A DNA stretch of 64,000 nucleotides from contig CP126195.1 in the NCBI GenBank assembly GCA_030272155.1, positions 3,703,001 to 3,767,000 on the forward strand, in the 5' to 3' direction. A program made the translations under genes and the position numbers. The DNA comes from Tetradesmus obliquus. Its lineage: Eukaryota; Chlorophyta; Chlorophyceae; Sphaeropleales; Scenedesmaceae. The notes beneath the pieces are model-generated. The model had not been told where the DNA came from, searched no databases, and saw only the letters and a list, made by a program, of their open reading frames with translations. Position 1 is the first letter of the stretch; each line of letters opens with the position of its first letter. Positions 24,217 through 34,062 of this stretch are shown here, one piece after another.

Positions 24217-26318
24217 CAGAATGAGACTCACACATCACCACACCAGCAATGTGCTGCCAGTCGCTTTATGTGGGTGCGTGTTGTTGTGGTGCAGTCCAAA
24301 TCTTACGCAAGCATGCCATGGCATTTGACATTGCTCGCGGCAGCTCCTGTTGGCCTGCTTGCAAGTTGATCTGCGCCTGGTGTGATACTGAGCCTAAAAT
24401 GCAGTCCCACTCTGCAGCGTAGCAGCATAAGCGTCATCTTGTTGAACTATGTCTTAGCAGCGTAGTCTGGCTGGCTTTGGATGCTTTGAGGTGATACAGC
24501 AGTAACACACCAGGGTAGGGCAACTGGCGGGGTGTTGCACCCTCATCAAGTTGCATGTGTGAGTGACAAGCCAGGCAGCAAGTGTTGCTGCAGAGGCAGG
24601 TCACTGACACAAGCAGCCTGAGGGACAAACACCAGTTGCGGGTGTTCGCTTTACAGTGATCATACACAGTCGGCAGCGCTGCAGCAGTGCAGATGCTGAA
24701 CGAGCTGACGCGCGCCCAACTGGAAGCGTCAGTGCCTTCTACCTGCTGCTGGGAAAGCAGCTGCTGCACTGTAAGTGCTGTAACTGCACCCTCCCCTCCC
24801 CTCCTCCACCACCATAACGTGCCACTTGCCGCTTGCCGCTTACCACGTGCCGCTCACAATCAAGCATCAAGCCATCTCTCACCTCCTGCACTGTCATGCC
24901 ATACTCGAGCACTAGCTCAGTGCGGCACTGCCACAGGAAGTGCCTTGCTCTGCACATTTTCCTTCATTGCTTCTGCTTGGACAACAGTAACAGAAACACA
25001 GGACGCATCAACACTATTTGCATCTCACCTCCTGCACGGTCATGTTGTACTCGGGCACTGTCTCGTTGCGGCGCTGCCACAGGAAGTGCCTGTCCACACC
25101 AGACTGGTAGCTGGCAGAGGTGGCCAGGCCGGAAATAGCGTTGGCAACACCCGGGTTGGTGGCCAGCAGGATGCAGCCCTGCACGGAACAAGCAGACAAG
25201 TCAGTGAGTGAGTGAGTGAGTGAGTGAGTGAGTGAGGGAGGGAGTGAGTGAGTGAGTGAGTGAGTGAGTGAGCGAGTGAGTGAGTGAGTGAGTGACTGCC
25301 CAGGCAGCCTCTGCACCTCCTGGGTAAGGTAAGGCTCACGTGTGTATAGCCAGACATGTATTTTGAGCTGCCTGTGTTCAATAACGCGCAGGCAAAGCAT
25401 GCTGCGCAGCACCGTTGGTGACCGGCAGGGTGCGGCTGACATGCATGCTGTGTATTGCCCTGCTTCACTTTACGCCTGCATGTAACAAGATGACAACGTA
25501 ATTTAACACCAGCCCACCTTGTCACCAGTAGCGCCGACCTCCTCCAGGCTGAATGTGGCCAGCAGGAAGTTCGCATCGTTCTTGAAGGGGTCGAATGGCG
25601 GGCTGCTGGTCTTGTTGAGCGCATTGTCGAAGTAGGCGGTGAAGCCGCCGGCGAGGTCAAGGGTGGGGCAGGGCACGCTGCTGTCTGCGCCCAGCACCTG
25701 TATGAAAGATGAACACGGTCACATTTCGAGGTAGGCAGGCGTTTAGCAGCAACAGGGCGGGGAGCAGCACTTCCACGCTAGGGCTGGTACGCCTGCATTC
25801 AGTTCCTGTGCGACGTTAGCATATGTATCAGGGCTGGAATGGACAGCTGGCTGCAGCGGTCTGCGGGCCTGGGCAACGCACAATCTGCATTGGCTGCACC
25901 TGAATGCTGCAATCTGTCGGCAAACTGCCCGTGTTGTGCTGTGGGCTTTGTGTGCTGGCTGCACACTGACTAAATTGTCCTCTTCATTGATAACATTGCC
26001 CTGCACTCACCTCCCGCACCATGCACACGTGGCCCTGCTCCTCTAGAGCTGCTTTGATGCAGCCAAACACAGCCTTGTTCTCACCTCCCGCACCATCCTC
26101 ACATGCCCCTGCTCATCCAGGGCCACCTCCTCAGCCCAAGACTGCACCTCCTCAGACAGCGAGGCACGCCTGCAGCACAGCCAGGACTTGGTGTGATGCA
26201 AAGGCAGCTGGCAAAATCAAAAATCAATTATTGCTGAAAGCATACAAGGACAGCAACTGTTGCCGCCTGCTGGTGGTAGCCCAGCAGTGCATGCATGCAT
26301 GCACGCGCCCACCACCAC

Positions 26319-26359
<41 letters not shown>

Positions 26360-27269
26360 CACGCACGCCTCTGGTGCCCTCCTTGAACAGCAGGCTGGTG
26401 GACAGCCCCGTGCTCATGGCGGCACTAGCACCAGCAGTAGTCAAACACAATGTCCGTAAAGTTGTTGGCACTCACTTGCCGCCGATGACCTCCCCTGGCT
26501 TGAGGCTTGCGGGCAGCCCCGCCCCAAAGGCTGCGAAGCTGTTGAAGGTGGCCTCCAGGCACTCCGTGTTGGCCAGGAAGTTGAGCACGTCCCTGAGGCA
26601 TGATGTGGCAGCAGCAGCAGCAACCATAGTGAGGTACCATGTGGCTGCTACCAATGGGTGCTGTGTTTGTTCCCATCAACCACTTTCCTCAGCTGTTCAG
26701 GCAGGTTGTGCATTGGTTGTGCTGATACTGTGTCTGATACACAAGCGGCTGCGGCAGCAGCAGCAGCAGCAGTGCAGCTGACAGTCATACCTGTCGGTGA
26801 AGGGGCCACCAGGAGCACCAGTCTTGGCAGCAAGGGCGGCTGCAAACACGTCAGCAGCAACAGCAGCAGCAGTGCAGGCATCTGTTACTTCCATTGGGTC
26901 GAAGAATTGGCAAATGCAATGATTGTAGGCCAGAAATGCATGCGCCTGGTGGCAGTGTGGCATGGCGCGCCATGCTGGCAGCAGCAGCAGGATGTGCATT
27001 GGCCGCAGATGTCCAGAGTTTCCTACGTCCAGAAACCAGCAAGATCCCGCAGCACAATCACACACATTGCATCAAACACCCCACGCACCTTCAACCTCGA
27101 AGGATTGCACAGCTGGCACGTTGTAAGGGCCATCCTGGTCGCTTGTGGTGAGGTCTCCAAGCCCCAGCAAGCCGTACTGCACTGGCAGCCCTTCGCCGGA
27201 CACGAGGGTTGAGCGCGTTGCCAACAGCAAAGCTGCTGCCAAGAAAAGCATGTTGCGCTGGAAATGCAT
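21980..27269 (-). CDS. Secreted ferritin-like, desiccation-related protein (PCC13-62 type)
   Basis: Twelve exons on the minus strand: 27269-27089, 26881-26791, 26592-26476, 26424-26365, 26169-26085, 25697-25518, 25178-25029, 24164-24117, 23748-23632, 23436-23302, 22853-22733, 22461-21980; 588 residues in phase. It begins with a signal peptide (MLFLAAALLLATRSTLVSG). The ferritin-like (Ferritin_2) domain follows: DVLNFLANTECLEATFNSF, then LSEEVQSWAEEVALDEQGHV, with the helix glutamates and an ExxH-type pair (DEQGHVR). The C-terminal half matches plant desiccation proteins: FSRTPQQV, GGFFPNGVNGKINSTAGY. The last exon is a low-complexity tail built of a 13-residue repeat (SPSPATANAANTA). The role in water stress is known only for plant relatives. 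The junction 26365/26169 needs a GC donor rather than GT to stay in frame. An upstream frame extends beyond the ATG, but without another ATG. Confidence 0.88.
22110..22330 (-). repeat. 39-bp coding minisatellite in the ferritin-like gene tail
   Basis: About five and a half copies of a 39-bp unit encoding a 13-residue Ser/Pro/Ala/Asn repeat within the last exon. Copies differ by a few silent or conservative changes, so the array is under some coding constraint or is recent. Confidence 0.85.
22856..22937 (-). repeat. (CTG)27 on the sense strand at the acceptor of exon 11
   Basis: About 27 CAG units on the plus strand. On the gene's strand this is (CTG)n running directly into CAG, the 3' splice site of the exon beginning at 22853. 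The array therefore forms the acceptor region itself. Confidence 0.95.
24887..24960 (-). repeat. Copy of ferritin-like gene exon 7 end
   Basis: Read on the minus strand, it repeats the 3' third of the exon at 25178-25029 (HFLWQRRNETVPEYNMTVQEV here as HFLWQCRTELVLEYGMTVQEV) with its donor site, roughly 125 bases further into the next intron. Confidence 0.8.
25201..25294. repeat. (GTGA)n tetranucleotide microsatellite
   Basis: Twenty-odd GTGA/GAGT units with a few GGGA variants, inside intron 6 of the ferritin-like gene, just upstream of exon 7 on the gene's strand. The GTGA unit resembles the consensus donor GTGAG of this genome, but on the strand opposite to the gene. Confidence 0.9.
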
Positions 27270-27709
27270 GTTGAAGGACACAGCTGCAGGACGCTACACA
27301 GGTTGTTGCACCGACGTATGTGCACACCACAGCAACCAACACAACGCAGGTATAGCATTTATATAGTCGAAATGGGTGGCTGAAACAACTTTCTGCGATC
27401 GACGAGCCGAGTGTTGTGGGTAATGGCGCGTCATCGGCGTCTAGGTTGACGTACGCGTGCAGTGTGTGCGGACGCCAGCCTGGGACCTCAGTTAACTTGG
27501 CAGCAAACAGCCAGCTGAAAGGTAATATGTTGATATTTATGGTTTTTTCAGGTTGATGACGGCTGCTCCAGCACCATCGACGACAGCAGCAACTGTACAG
27601 TAGTACAGCTTGCAACCGTCCTGCTCCCGCAGCCTGCACGTTCCTCATAGTGCCTTACATATATGCGCAGAGTTATTCGATAACAAACGCATAAACTCTG
27701 AGCCCTAAC
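27270..27709. promoter_or_regulatory. Shared upstream region of a divergent gene pair
   Basis: These 440 bases separate the start codons of the ferritin-like protein (minus) and the membrane protein (plus). It must contain both promoters. It is AT-richer than its surroundings, and a GATATTTATGG stretch near 27535 is a possible core element, which is weak evidence. Confidence 0.45.
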
Positions 27710-30700
27710 ATGCAGCAAGACATGCATAGGGACCACGCCCTGCCTGCAGATAGCTCCTTCACTGAAGGCAGCGGCCCCAGGCTGGGTTGCTTCCAGCCAA
27801 CACATGCAGTTTTCCACCATGGTGGCACCACGTACCACTGGAACTCACGATACCACAGGTAGGGGATGAAAGCTGCAGCAGGACAACAAATGCACAGTCG
27901 GCATGCTTGCAACATGCCCCTGCCACCTGTGCGACCTGAGAAGAACATCAATTGCTGGGAGTAATGCACCATGTGCTTGCCTGCTGTAGAATGACAGTTT
28001 ACTGTCCTTGGGCTTCGGAGTGCGCTTTGCCAGAACATCCAGCAGACAAAGCAGGGCCGTTCAAATTTGAACAATTGATCTGGCCTGATTTTGAAGGCTG
28101 CCGGGCTTGAACTATATACCGCAGGCCAAGCACCTTGCTGTACATTCGTATACACACAAGCTTGTTGTGTGCCATGCTTCTGCTGCTCTGCAGGAAGGGG
28201 CGATACCCAGCGGTTCACAGCACGGTGCACCACCAGGGCAGGTGCGTGGCTGCATGGGCTGCACGGGCTGCGTGGGCTGCTCCTGCTGCTGCTGGCAGCA
28301 GCAGCAATCTGTACACTGTGCTTTGTGCCTTGTGTAGAACTGGACATGTGTTGCATGCAGCACGCTGTGCTCTACTTGCAGCAAGCACCTGCAGCGACTC
28401 TTGATGCAAACTGGAAAGTTGATCACCGCTGCAGCAGACAACATAGAAGAAGCAGCAATGCATGAAGCTGCATTCTGGATGTTCGATCTGGGGTTTTCAC
28501 TCCGCATTTGAGTGGAGCATGTAATGTGATGTAATGTAATGTAATGTAATCTGCTGCTGCGGCTGCAGCCCGCCGCGCATGCGGCTGCTGCCGATCTGGT
28601 TTGGCTACCCCTTCGCTGACATCAGCTACTGGGTGGGCCTGGTGTTTACTCTGGGCTGCGTGGCCTGGGTCATCAATGGGCATTACGCGCTGTTTGAGAG
28701 TGGTGGCGCTGTTGCCAGGAACGCAGAGCAGGCGCTGACGGTTTCCGCTGCAGCTGCACTTGTGGGAGGTGCGCTGCGGCCAGCAGAGTTGATGAGCAGC
28801 TTTACACAATTAGAGAACACCTGGTTTTGTTGTAGAGCCATGCTGACTGCAACTCTGCATACGAACACATGATTGTCAGCTACTGGGTGGGCCTTTTGTT
28901 TACTCTGGGCTGCGTGGCCTGGGGCATCAACGGACATTACGCGCTGTTTGAGGGTGGCGGCGCCGGCGCTGTTGCGAAAATCGCGGAGCAGGCGCTGACA
29001 GTGTCTGCTGCAGCTGCTCTTGTGGGAGGTGCGGTCTAACGGTCACAACCTTTCGTTCGCTGCTTGTGGCTTTCAATTTCCAGCAATTGAGCTTGAGGTG
29101 CAGCCTAGCTTTTGCGGAGCAGGTGCGCTTCCTGGAAGCTCGCTGGGCCTGCTTCAGCACCGGTGATGCTGTTGAAGTTGAGGGTTCAGGCCTTTAACCA
29201 CAAAACCAACACCCCTTGGCAGTGCTGTGGTCTGCTGATCATTGGTTAGTGCATGTTGCATGGGTGTGCCACCAGGCCTGCTGGCAGGTGCGGCTGCTAG
29301 CACTGACCCCCTCTTGCTGCTGCTCCTGCGGTTGCTGCTGCAGGCACCCTGTTTGAGATTGGCTCCTGGCTGCTGTACTGGGAGGCACTCAACCCTGAGC
29401 CCCATGTGGTGACAGGGAGAGAGCTGCAGCAGCACAAACACCACAAACACCACAACCACAACCATAAGCCAAGCCACACTGCCACCGATGCAGCTGGCAA
29501 TGCAGCAGCTACAGGGCCAGGGCAGCAGGCAGCAGGTCGTGCAAGCACGCTGCACCCTGCCGGAGCTCCAAGCAGCAGCAGCAGCAGCAGAGGCGAAGAT
29601 GCAATTGTTGTTAATGCGGCTTCAGCAGCATCAGCGGATGGTTTGTCAGTCAGTGATGATGAGGCAGCGCCAGGGATGCTGCTGTATGCTGCCAATGAGC
29701 GGCCGAGGCTGGCAGCACACCGGCAAATGCAGGTGCTGATGCAGGAGCAGCAGCGGCAGCGGCAGCAGCAGCAGCCACGCAGGCGATGGAAGCCAGCAGC
29801 AGCAGCAGCACCAGCTGGCGCTGCAAGCACAGCAGCAAACGGCGCAGCCAGATCTCTGCAAGCAGGAGCCAACAAGCAGCAGCAACAGCAGCAGCAGATT
29901 CAGCTGGTGCCCCAGCAGGACATCGAAGCTCCGGCCGACAGCACATCCCCGGCGACCGCAGCAGTGCCGGTCACACCACAAGGCAGTGGTGCTGCTGCTG
30001 GCGAGGTGGCCAATGCGGGGCAGCGCCAGGGTTGGCGCTGGTGGGGGCTGCGGCTGCATGATATTGGCTTCAATGCAAGCTTCCTGCAGCTCATCGGGGC
30101 GACCATCTTCTGGGTGAGCAGCAACCTGTTGTATGTAGGTTGTAGATCAGCTTTTGAGACAGGTAGAGGTTGATGTTTACTGGTTGTATGTGATCGCTTC
30201 ACTATAACCTTGCAAAATCTCAAACTCAAAAGTCGAGCTGTCAGCTGCTGGAAGAGCAGCGCCAGGGCTGGCGCAGGTGCAGCCTGCGGCTGCATGACAC
30301 TGGTTGCAATGCGAGCTTGCTGCAGCTGATCGGGGCGACCATCTTCTGGGTGAGCAGTTTGTGTGCTTGTCAGCAAAAAGCAGTGATGATATACGGATGC
30401 TTGACTGTTGAATGTGAGAGGGACTGGTTGCATGTGGCCTGCGGCTGCGACAGTGGCTTCAACGCCAGCCTGCTGCAGCTGACTGGGGCCACCAGCTTCT
30501 GGGTGAGAGGCTTCACTGTGTGTTGCGAGATGCAACAAAGGTTGACCTCGTGGCATGCTGAAGCAGCTGTTCCAGACCGCTGCTAGCACCGCCAGCCGGG
30601 ACAGTGGCGGTGTATGGTCACGGCATGTAGCACCTGCAGTGTCTGCCCCAGCCCAGTCTTTTCATCACATGTGCGCTGCTGCTGCTGCTGCTGCTGCTTC

Positions 30701-31678
30701 TGCTGGTGGTGCAGGTGCCGTGCATGTTTGGCGCACCCACTGCCTACCCAGCGGCGGACCTCACCAACGACCGCACCTGGGACGGCGTGTACTGGTGAGC
30801 CGCCTGTTTCGTTGCCACTGTGTGCATACTGATCTGTTGGGAGCTCAACTACATGTGCATAAACAGACTCTGGATAGAGTTGCTGGCAGCAGCACAAGAG
30901 CCTGCAACGTACGGTCTGCAGTTGACATGGTGCTCAGTGCTTGAGATTGTCACGTTGCTATACTCATTCCATAACCGGTGCAACAAACAGTGATTTGCAA
31001 GGACAAGGTTGCCTCTGTGCGCTGAAGTTGTTGATTATGTGAACATTGCCCGTCAAGTAGATGATAAGCTCATGATGGCTCCAATGGCTGTGCTGCTGGT
31101 GCTGCCACTGCTCCTGCTGCTACTGCTTCTCGTAGGCTGTTTCAAGTCGTGGGCGCTGTTTTCTTCATTGCCTCAAGCCTTCAGCCTGCAGTCGCTGCTG
31201 CTGCTGCGCACGAGTTGCAGGCTGTTTCAAGTCGTGGGCGCCAGTCTTCCTCATCGCCTCATGCCTGCTGTTCATGCTGCAGGTGTTCAAAATGTGCTGC
31301 TGCTGCTGCTGCTGCTGCTGCGGCTGCTGCTGCTGCAACATGTCTTGCAGGCTGTTCCAGGTCGTGGGTGCCAGCTTCTTCATTGCCTCCAGCCTGCTGT
31401 TCATGCTGGAGGTGCAGCCAGCCTGGTGGCGGCCTAAACCGCTGCTGATCGGCTGGCATGTAGGGTTTTGGAACCTGGTGGGCTCAGTAGGGTTTTGGCT
31501 GTCGGGGCTGTTTGGGTTCTGGGCGGTGCCGTCTGGCCGGTACCAGCTGGGTGGGACCATTCTGAGCACGTTTTGGGGCAGTTATGCTTTTCTGATTGGC
31601 AGCTATGTGCAGCTGCTGGAGGCTGTGAACAAGCACCCGCAGAGCTTGTCATGTAGGCGGGTGGCAGCCTCAAAGTGA
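27710..31678 (+). CDS. Polytopic membrane protein of uncharacterised family
   Basis: Five exons: 27710-27858, 28569-28768, 29344-30113, 30715-30794, 31351-31678; 508 residues in phase. Exon 1 (from MQQDMHRDHAL) ends in TTYHWNSRYH. About six hydrophobic helices follow: around YWVGLVFTLGCVAWVING, GTLFEIGSWLLYWEAL, FLQLIGATIFWV, FFIASSLLFMLEV, GFWNLVGSVGFWLSGLFGFW and STFWGSYAFLIGSYVQLLEA. A long hydrophilic His/Gln/Ala-rich loop (roughly residues 135-345) is inserted after the second helix. The layout resembles an integral membrane protein family I recall mainly from fungi; a YrhK-like relation is possible, but I cannot assign a transported substrate or activity. Three of its exons have one or more partial copies in the introns. 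It is divergent from the ferritin-like gene. Confidence 0.75.
28876..29035 (+). repeat. Copy of membrane protein exon 2
   Basis: Repeats exon 2 from ISYWVGL to the exon end and donor (VSAAAALVGG then GTGCG), about 255 bases downstream. It lacks the first 19 codons and has a 6-base in-frame insertion (GGGAGAVAK). It has no clear acceptor of its own. Confidence 0.85.
30240..30513 (+). repeat. Two copies of membrane protein exon 3 end
   Basis: Two degenerate copies (ending near 30350 and 30503) of the exon end at about 30050-30113, which codes for GFNASFLQLIGATIFW. Each keeps the terminal TGG and a GTGAG donor. The three donors in a row are competing 5' splice sites. Confidence 0.8.
31133..31282 (+). 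repeat. Two copies of membrane protein exon 5 start
   Basis: Two copies of the start of exon 31351 (LFQVVGASFFIASSLLFML) lie upstream, at about 31135 and 31211. The second has the complete acceptor TTGCAG. Copy one has TAG in place of CAG. Only the third copy continues into the conserved C terminus. Confidence 0.8.
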
Positions 31679-31803
31679 ATTCGCAGCTGGCAGTGAAGCA
31701 GTGAGGCGGCTGCCTGGGACATGCATGTCCATATGTGACCCAGTGTATTTGAGATGCGTTTTTCGTCTTGCAATGCAGTGAAGTTGTGTGCCTGCTGTCA
31801 CTG

Positions 31804-31880
31804 TGTGGCAGAAGTGTGGCAGAAGTGCGGCAGAAGTGCGTCGGAAGTGCGGCAGAAGTGTGGCAGAAGTGCGGCAGAAC
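31804..31880 (+). repeat. 11-bp minisatellite (GCAGAAGTGTG)n
   Basis: About seven tandem units with one variant (gtcggaagtgc). It is non-coding and lies just downstream of the membrane protein gene. Confidence 0.9.
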
Positions 31881-32888
31881 CGGAAGCCTCACTGCACATG
31901 ACCTCAGCGGTACTGATCAGTACATGACCCGTCATGACCCGTGTCCAGGCTGGTATGATCAGGCAGAGGCGGCCCATGAAGACGGAAATGATGCACTCCA
32001 GAGCTGCTGCCTACAACGTTTTTGGCGGGGCCCGTAGGTGCTTCTTAAGCGGACGTTTCGAAACTTGACATGTTGCTACTGTCGTTGTTTTCGCATCGCA
32101 GGTTCGATTCGTAACGTTGATGTTGCTTTTGAATAAAAATAAAATACATTAGTCCCTGCCACATTGATTCGCACCATCGTAGCGCCTGAACGCATTGAAT
32201 CACACTTGTGTGTTTTGTCCTGCTTGGATGAAACCGATATATCTTTCTCAAATTGTGGTTGACGTTACGCAACGTTGCGTTCCGTGCGGTCAATGTCCAC
32301 TTAAAGCGACTGGAAAAGGGCCAACTTCCTGTATACGCAACAGAACGCCCAATGTATACCGAACCAAAGTTTCATAGTATAACGTTTAGAACGCTTTCCA
32401 AAGGATTTTTTTTAGGGAAAAAGCGCGTTGACACCAAAGTTCGAGACATCGTTCTGTTGGAACTCTCGCTGTTCGGCGTGCTTACTAGGCACTGAAAACG
32501 CTGCTTTACAGCTGCAGTAACTTGAACCAGCTGTTGAACAGCAGCCACTGCTGCGTATGTGTACTATCATGTACCACCATTGCGTTCGGCATTGTATGTC
32601 CTGCTGTCGTGCTTCCTCATGAATCAAAAGATGTTTGATAAGCTATCAAGAGCTATTCAACGCTAAGCGGTACGTTCATTTCAAGCAGTCATAATGTCGC
32701 GGGTGACACTGCACAGCTTTGCCCTACATGCGTGTCGAACACAGTGGTGGCGCTGCCGGTTTCGAATAACAACGACTTGGCTATCAATTGGCGTGGCTAA
32801 TTCGATGTCGCTGCATTGATTATGTTTCGCTGGCCGCTGACTCAGCTAGCCACGTCAGCACAAGCTCTGTCACCTTGTGCAGCTCTTT

Positions 32889-32960
32889 GGGGGGGGGGGG
32901 GGGGGGGGGGGGCGCGCGCGGGGGGGGGGGGGGGGGGGCGCGGGGGGGGGGGGGGGGGTA
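32889..32960 (+). repeat. Poly-G block interrupted by GC dinucleotides
   Basis: About 72 bases made almost only of G, broken by short CGCG pieces. It is a strong candidate for G-quadruplex structure. It is equally a place where sequencing and assembly are unreliable, so its length should not be trusted. Confidence 0.9.
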
Positions 32961-33406
32961 AAAGTAGGGGGGAAGACCAGGGTCGAAAGGGAGCTGGCTT
33001 AAACCCTTAAGCTAGGCATCCTCTTCTTCTGGTGGTGGCCTTGCATTGCACTTTGCATATGCTTTTGCTTGACACAAACTGTAACAAGCATTCTTATGCT
33101 TACACACCCTAGCTTCACTACGGCTGCGCTATATCAACTGCATCACAACTTGCAGTAGGGCCCCGACGAGTAAGCGTAGCCTATTATTGTCAGAGCATCT
33201 GGAAACAAAATGTATGATTGTGTGTTTGGACCGGGCCGTTGGCGCTGTTGCTGTGACTTGGTAGGCAGCATGATACTGTGAATGCTATTCACGGTGTAAC
33301 AGTGCATTGACAAGCCCCTGAACAAAGCAGATAGCCCTGCAGGCGCCAAGGGATGATCGGCAGGTCTATTTCTCATCTGTCACACAGCATGCTGGTCGAC
33401 CGCTGT

Positions 33407-33790
33407 TCATTGTTCAATGGGACAGTGATAGCTGCACAGCCAGCTGCCCTGCACATCCCGTTTCAAGATGATCCGAGTTGCCCCACAACGTTCGCAGCTG
33501 CTGCGCTCAGCATTTGACAATTTACCATGAGCACAGTCAATGCACAACCTGCGGTTTGCCCTCTTGACGCACAGTACACGAACACTTTGCAGACATGTAG
33601 GCTCCATCTTGGTCAGTACCAGGCAGCGGCCATGCAGAGGCCCGGCCGCATGGGCCAATGCCACAACGGCTTACCATGCATTAACGGCATAGTGCGGTAC
33701 AGCCTGACGTGTGACCATAGCCTGCAAGCATTCATTGCAGATCAACCATACTCTGCAACAAACAAGTGGAAATCTTCTTGTCGACAGCTT
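33407..33790 (-). CDS. Possible fragment of a Cys-rich zinc-ribbon protein
   Basis: On the minus strand two exon-like pieces carry paired cysteines. The first (about 33755-33680) reads VWLICNECLQAMVTRQ and ends at a GTAAG donor. The second (about 33590-33407) contains CIDC, CERC and CSYHC and ends at a stop. CxxC pairs spaced like this usually bind zinc. I could not find a start exon or a confident junction. A CNEC-plus-VP layout recalls the N-terminal regions of some helitron-associated proteins, but that is a weak guess. It may be a decayed gene or part of a longer one. Confidence 0.25.
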
Positions 33791-34062
33791 CACAGGGTAG
33801 TGTGAGCTGACACACACATGCACAGACAGCGCACAAGCACATGCTGTTGGGCAACGGGCTGCTGCTATGCACGCCTGTAGCCGCTAGCTAGCTATAGCTC
33901 CGACCAAAGCAGTAGCGCACTCCATGGCAACACGCCCCATGTGGACCACAATGTGATTAAAACCTACCAACACATGTAACTTGCTCTCTTGAAGCCACCA
34001 ACAGAGTTGCCACATGCCTGCCAGGTTGGTAGGTGCCTAGCTGAAGCTAGGAGCTCTGAGAA

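Larger units (their letters stand above)
31679..34062. other. Intergenic region with unusual composition
   Basis: No well-supported gene lies in this stretch. It contains an 11-bp minisatellite, a poly-G block and a possible zinc-ribbon fragment on the minus strand, each listed separately. It is AT-richer than the rest, has almost no CAG/CTG arrays, and marks the left edge of a region of different character that extends to about 38.4 kb. Confidence 0.5.

Noticed and set aside
25014..25660. A Ser/His/Leu-Thr repeat frame around the GTGA array
   Set aside because: It is the translation of a tetranucleotide microsatellite inside an intron of the ferritin-like gene.
32040..32125. A GGTTCGATTC word resembling a tRNA T-arm B box
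   Set aside because: No matching acceptor stem, anticodon arm or A box could be drawn around it.
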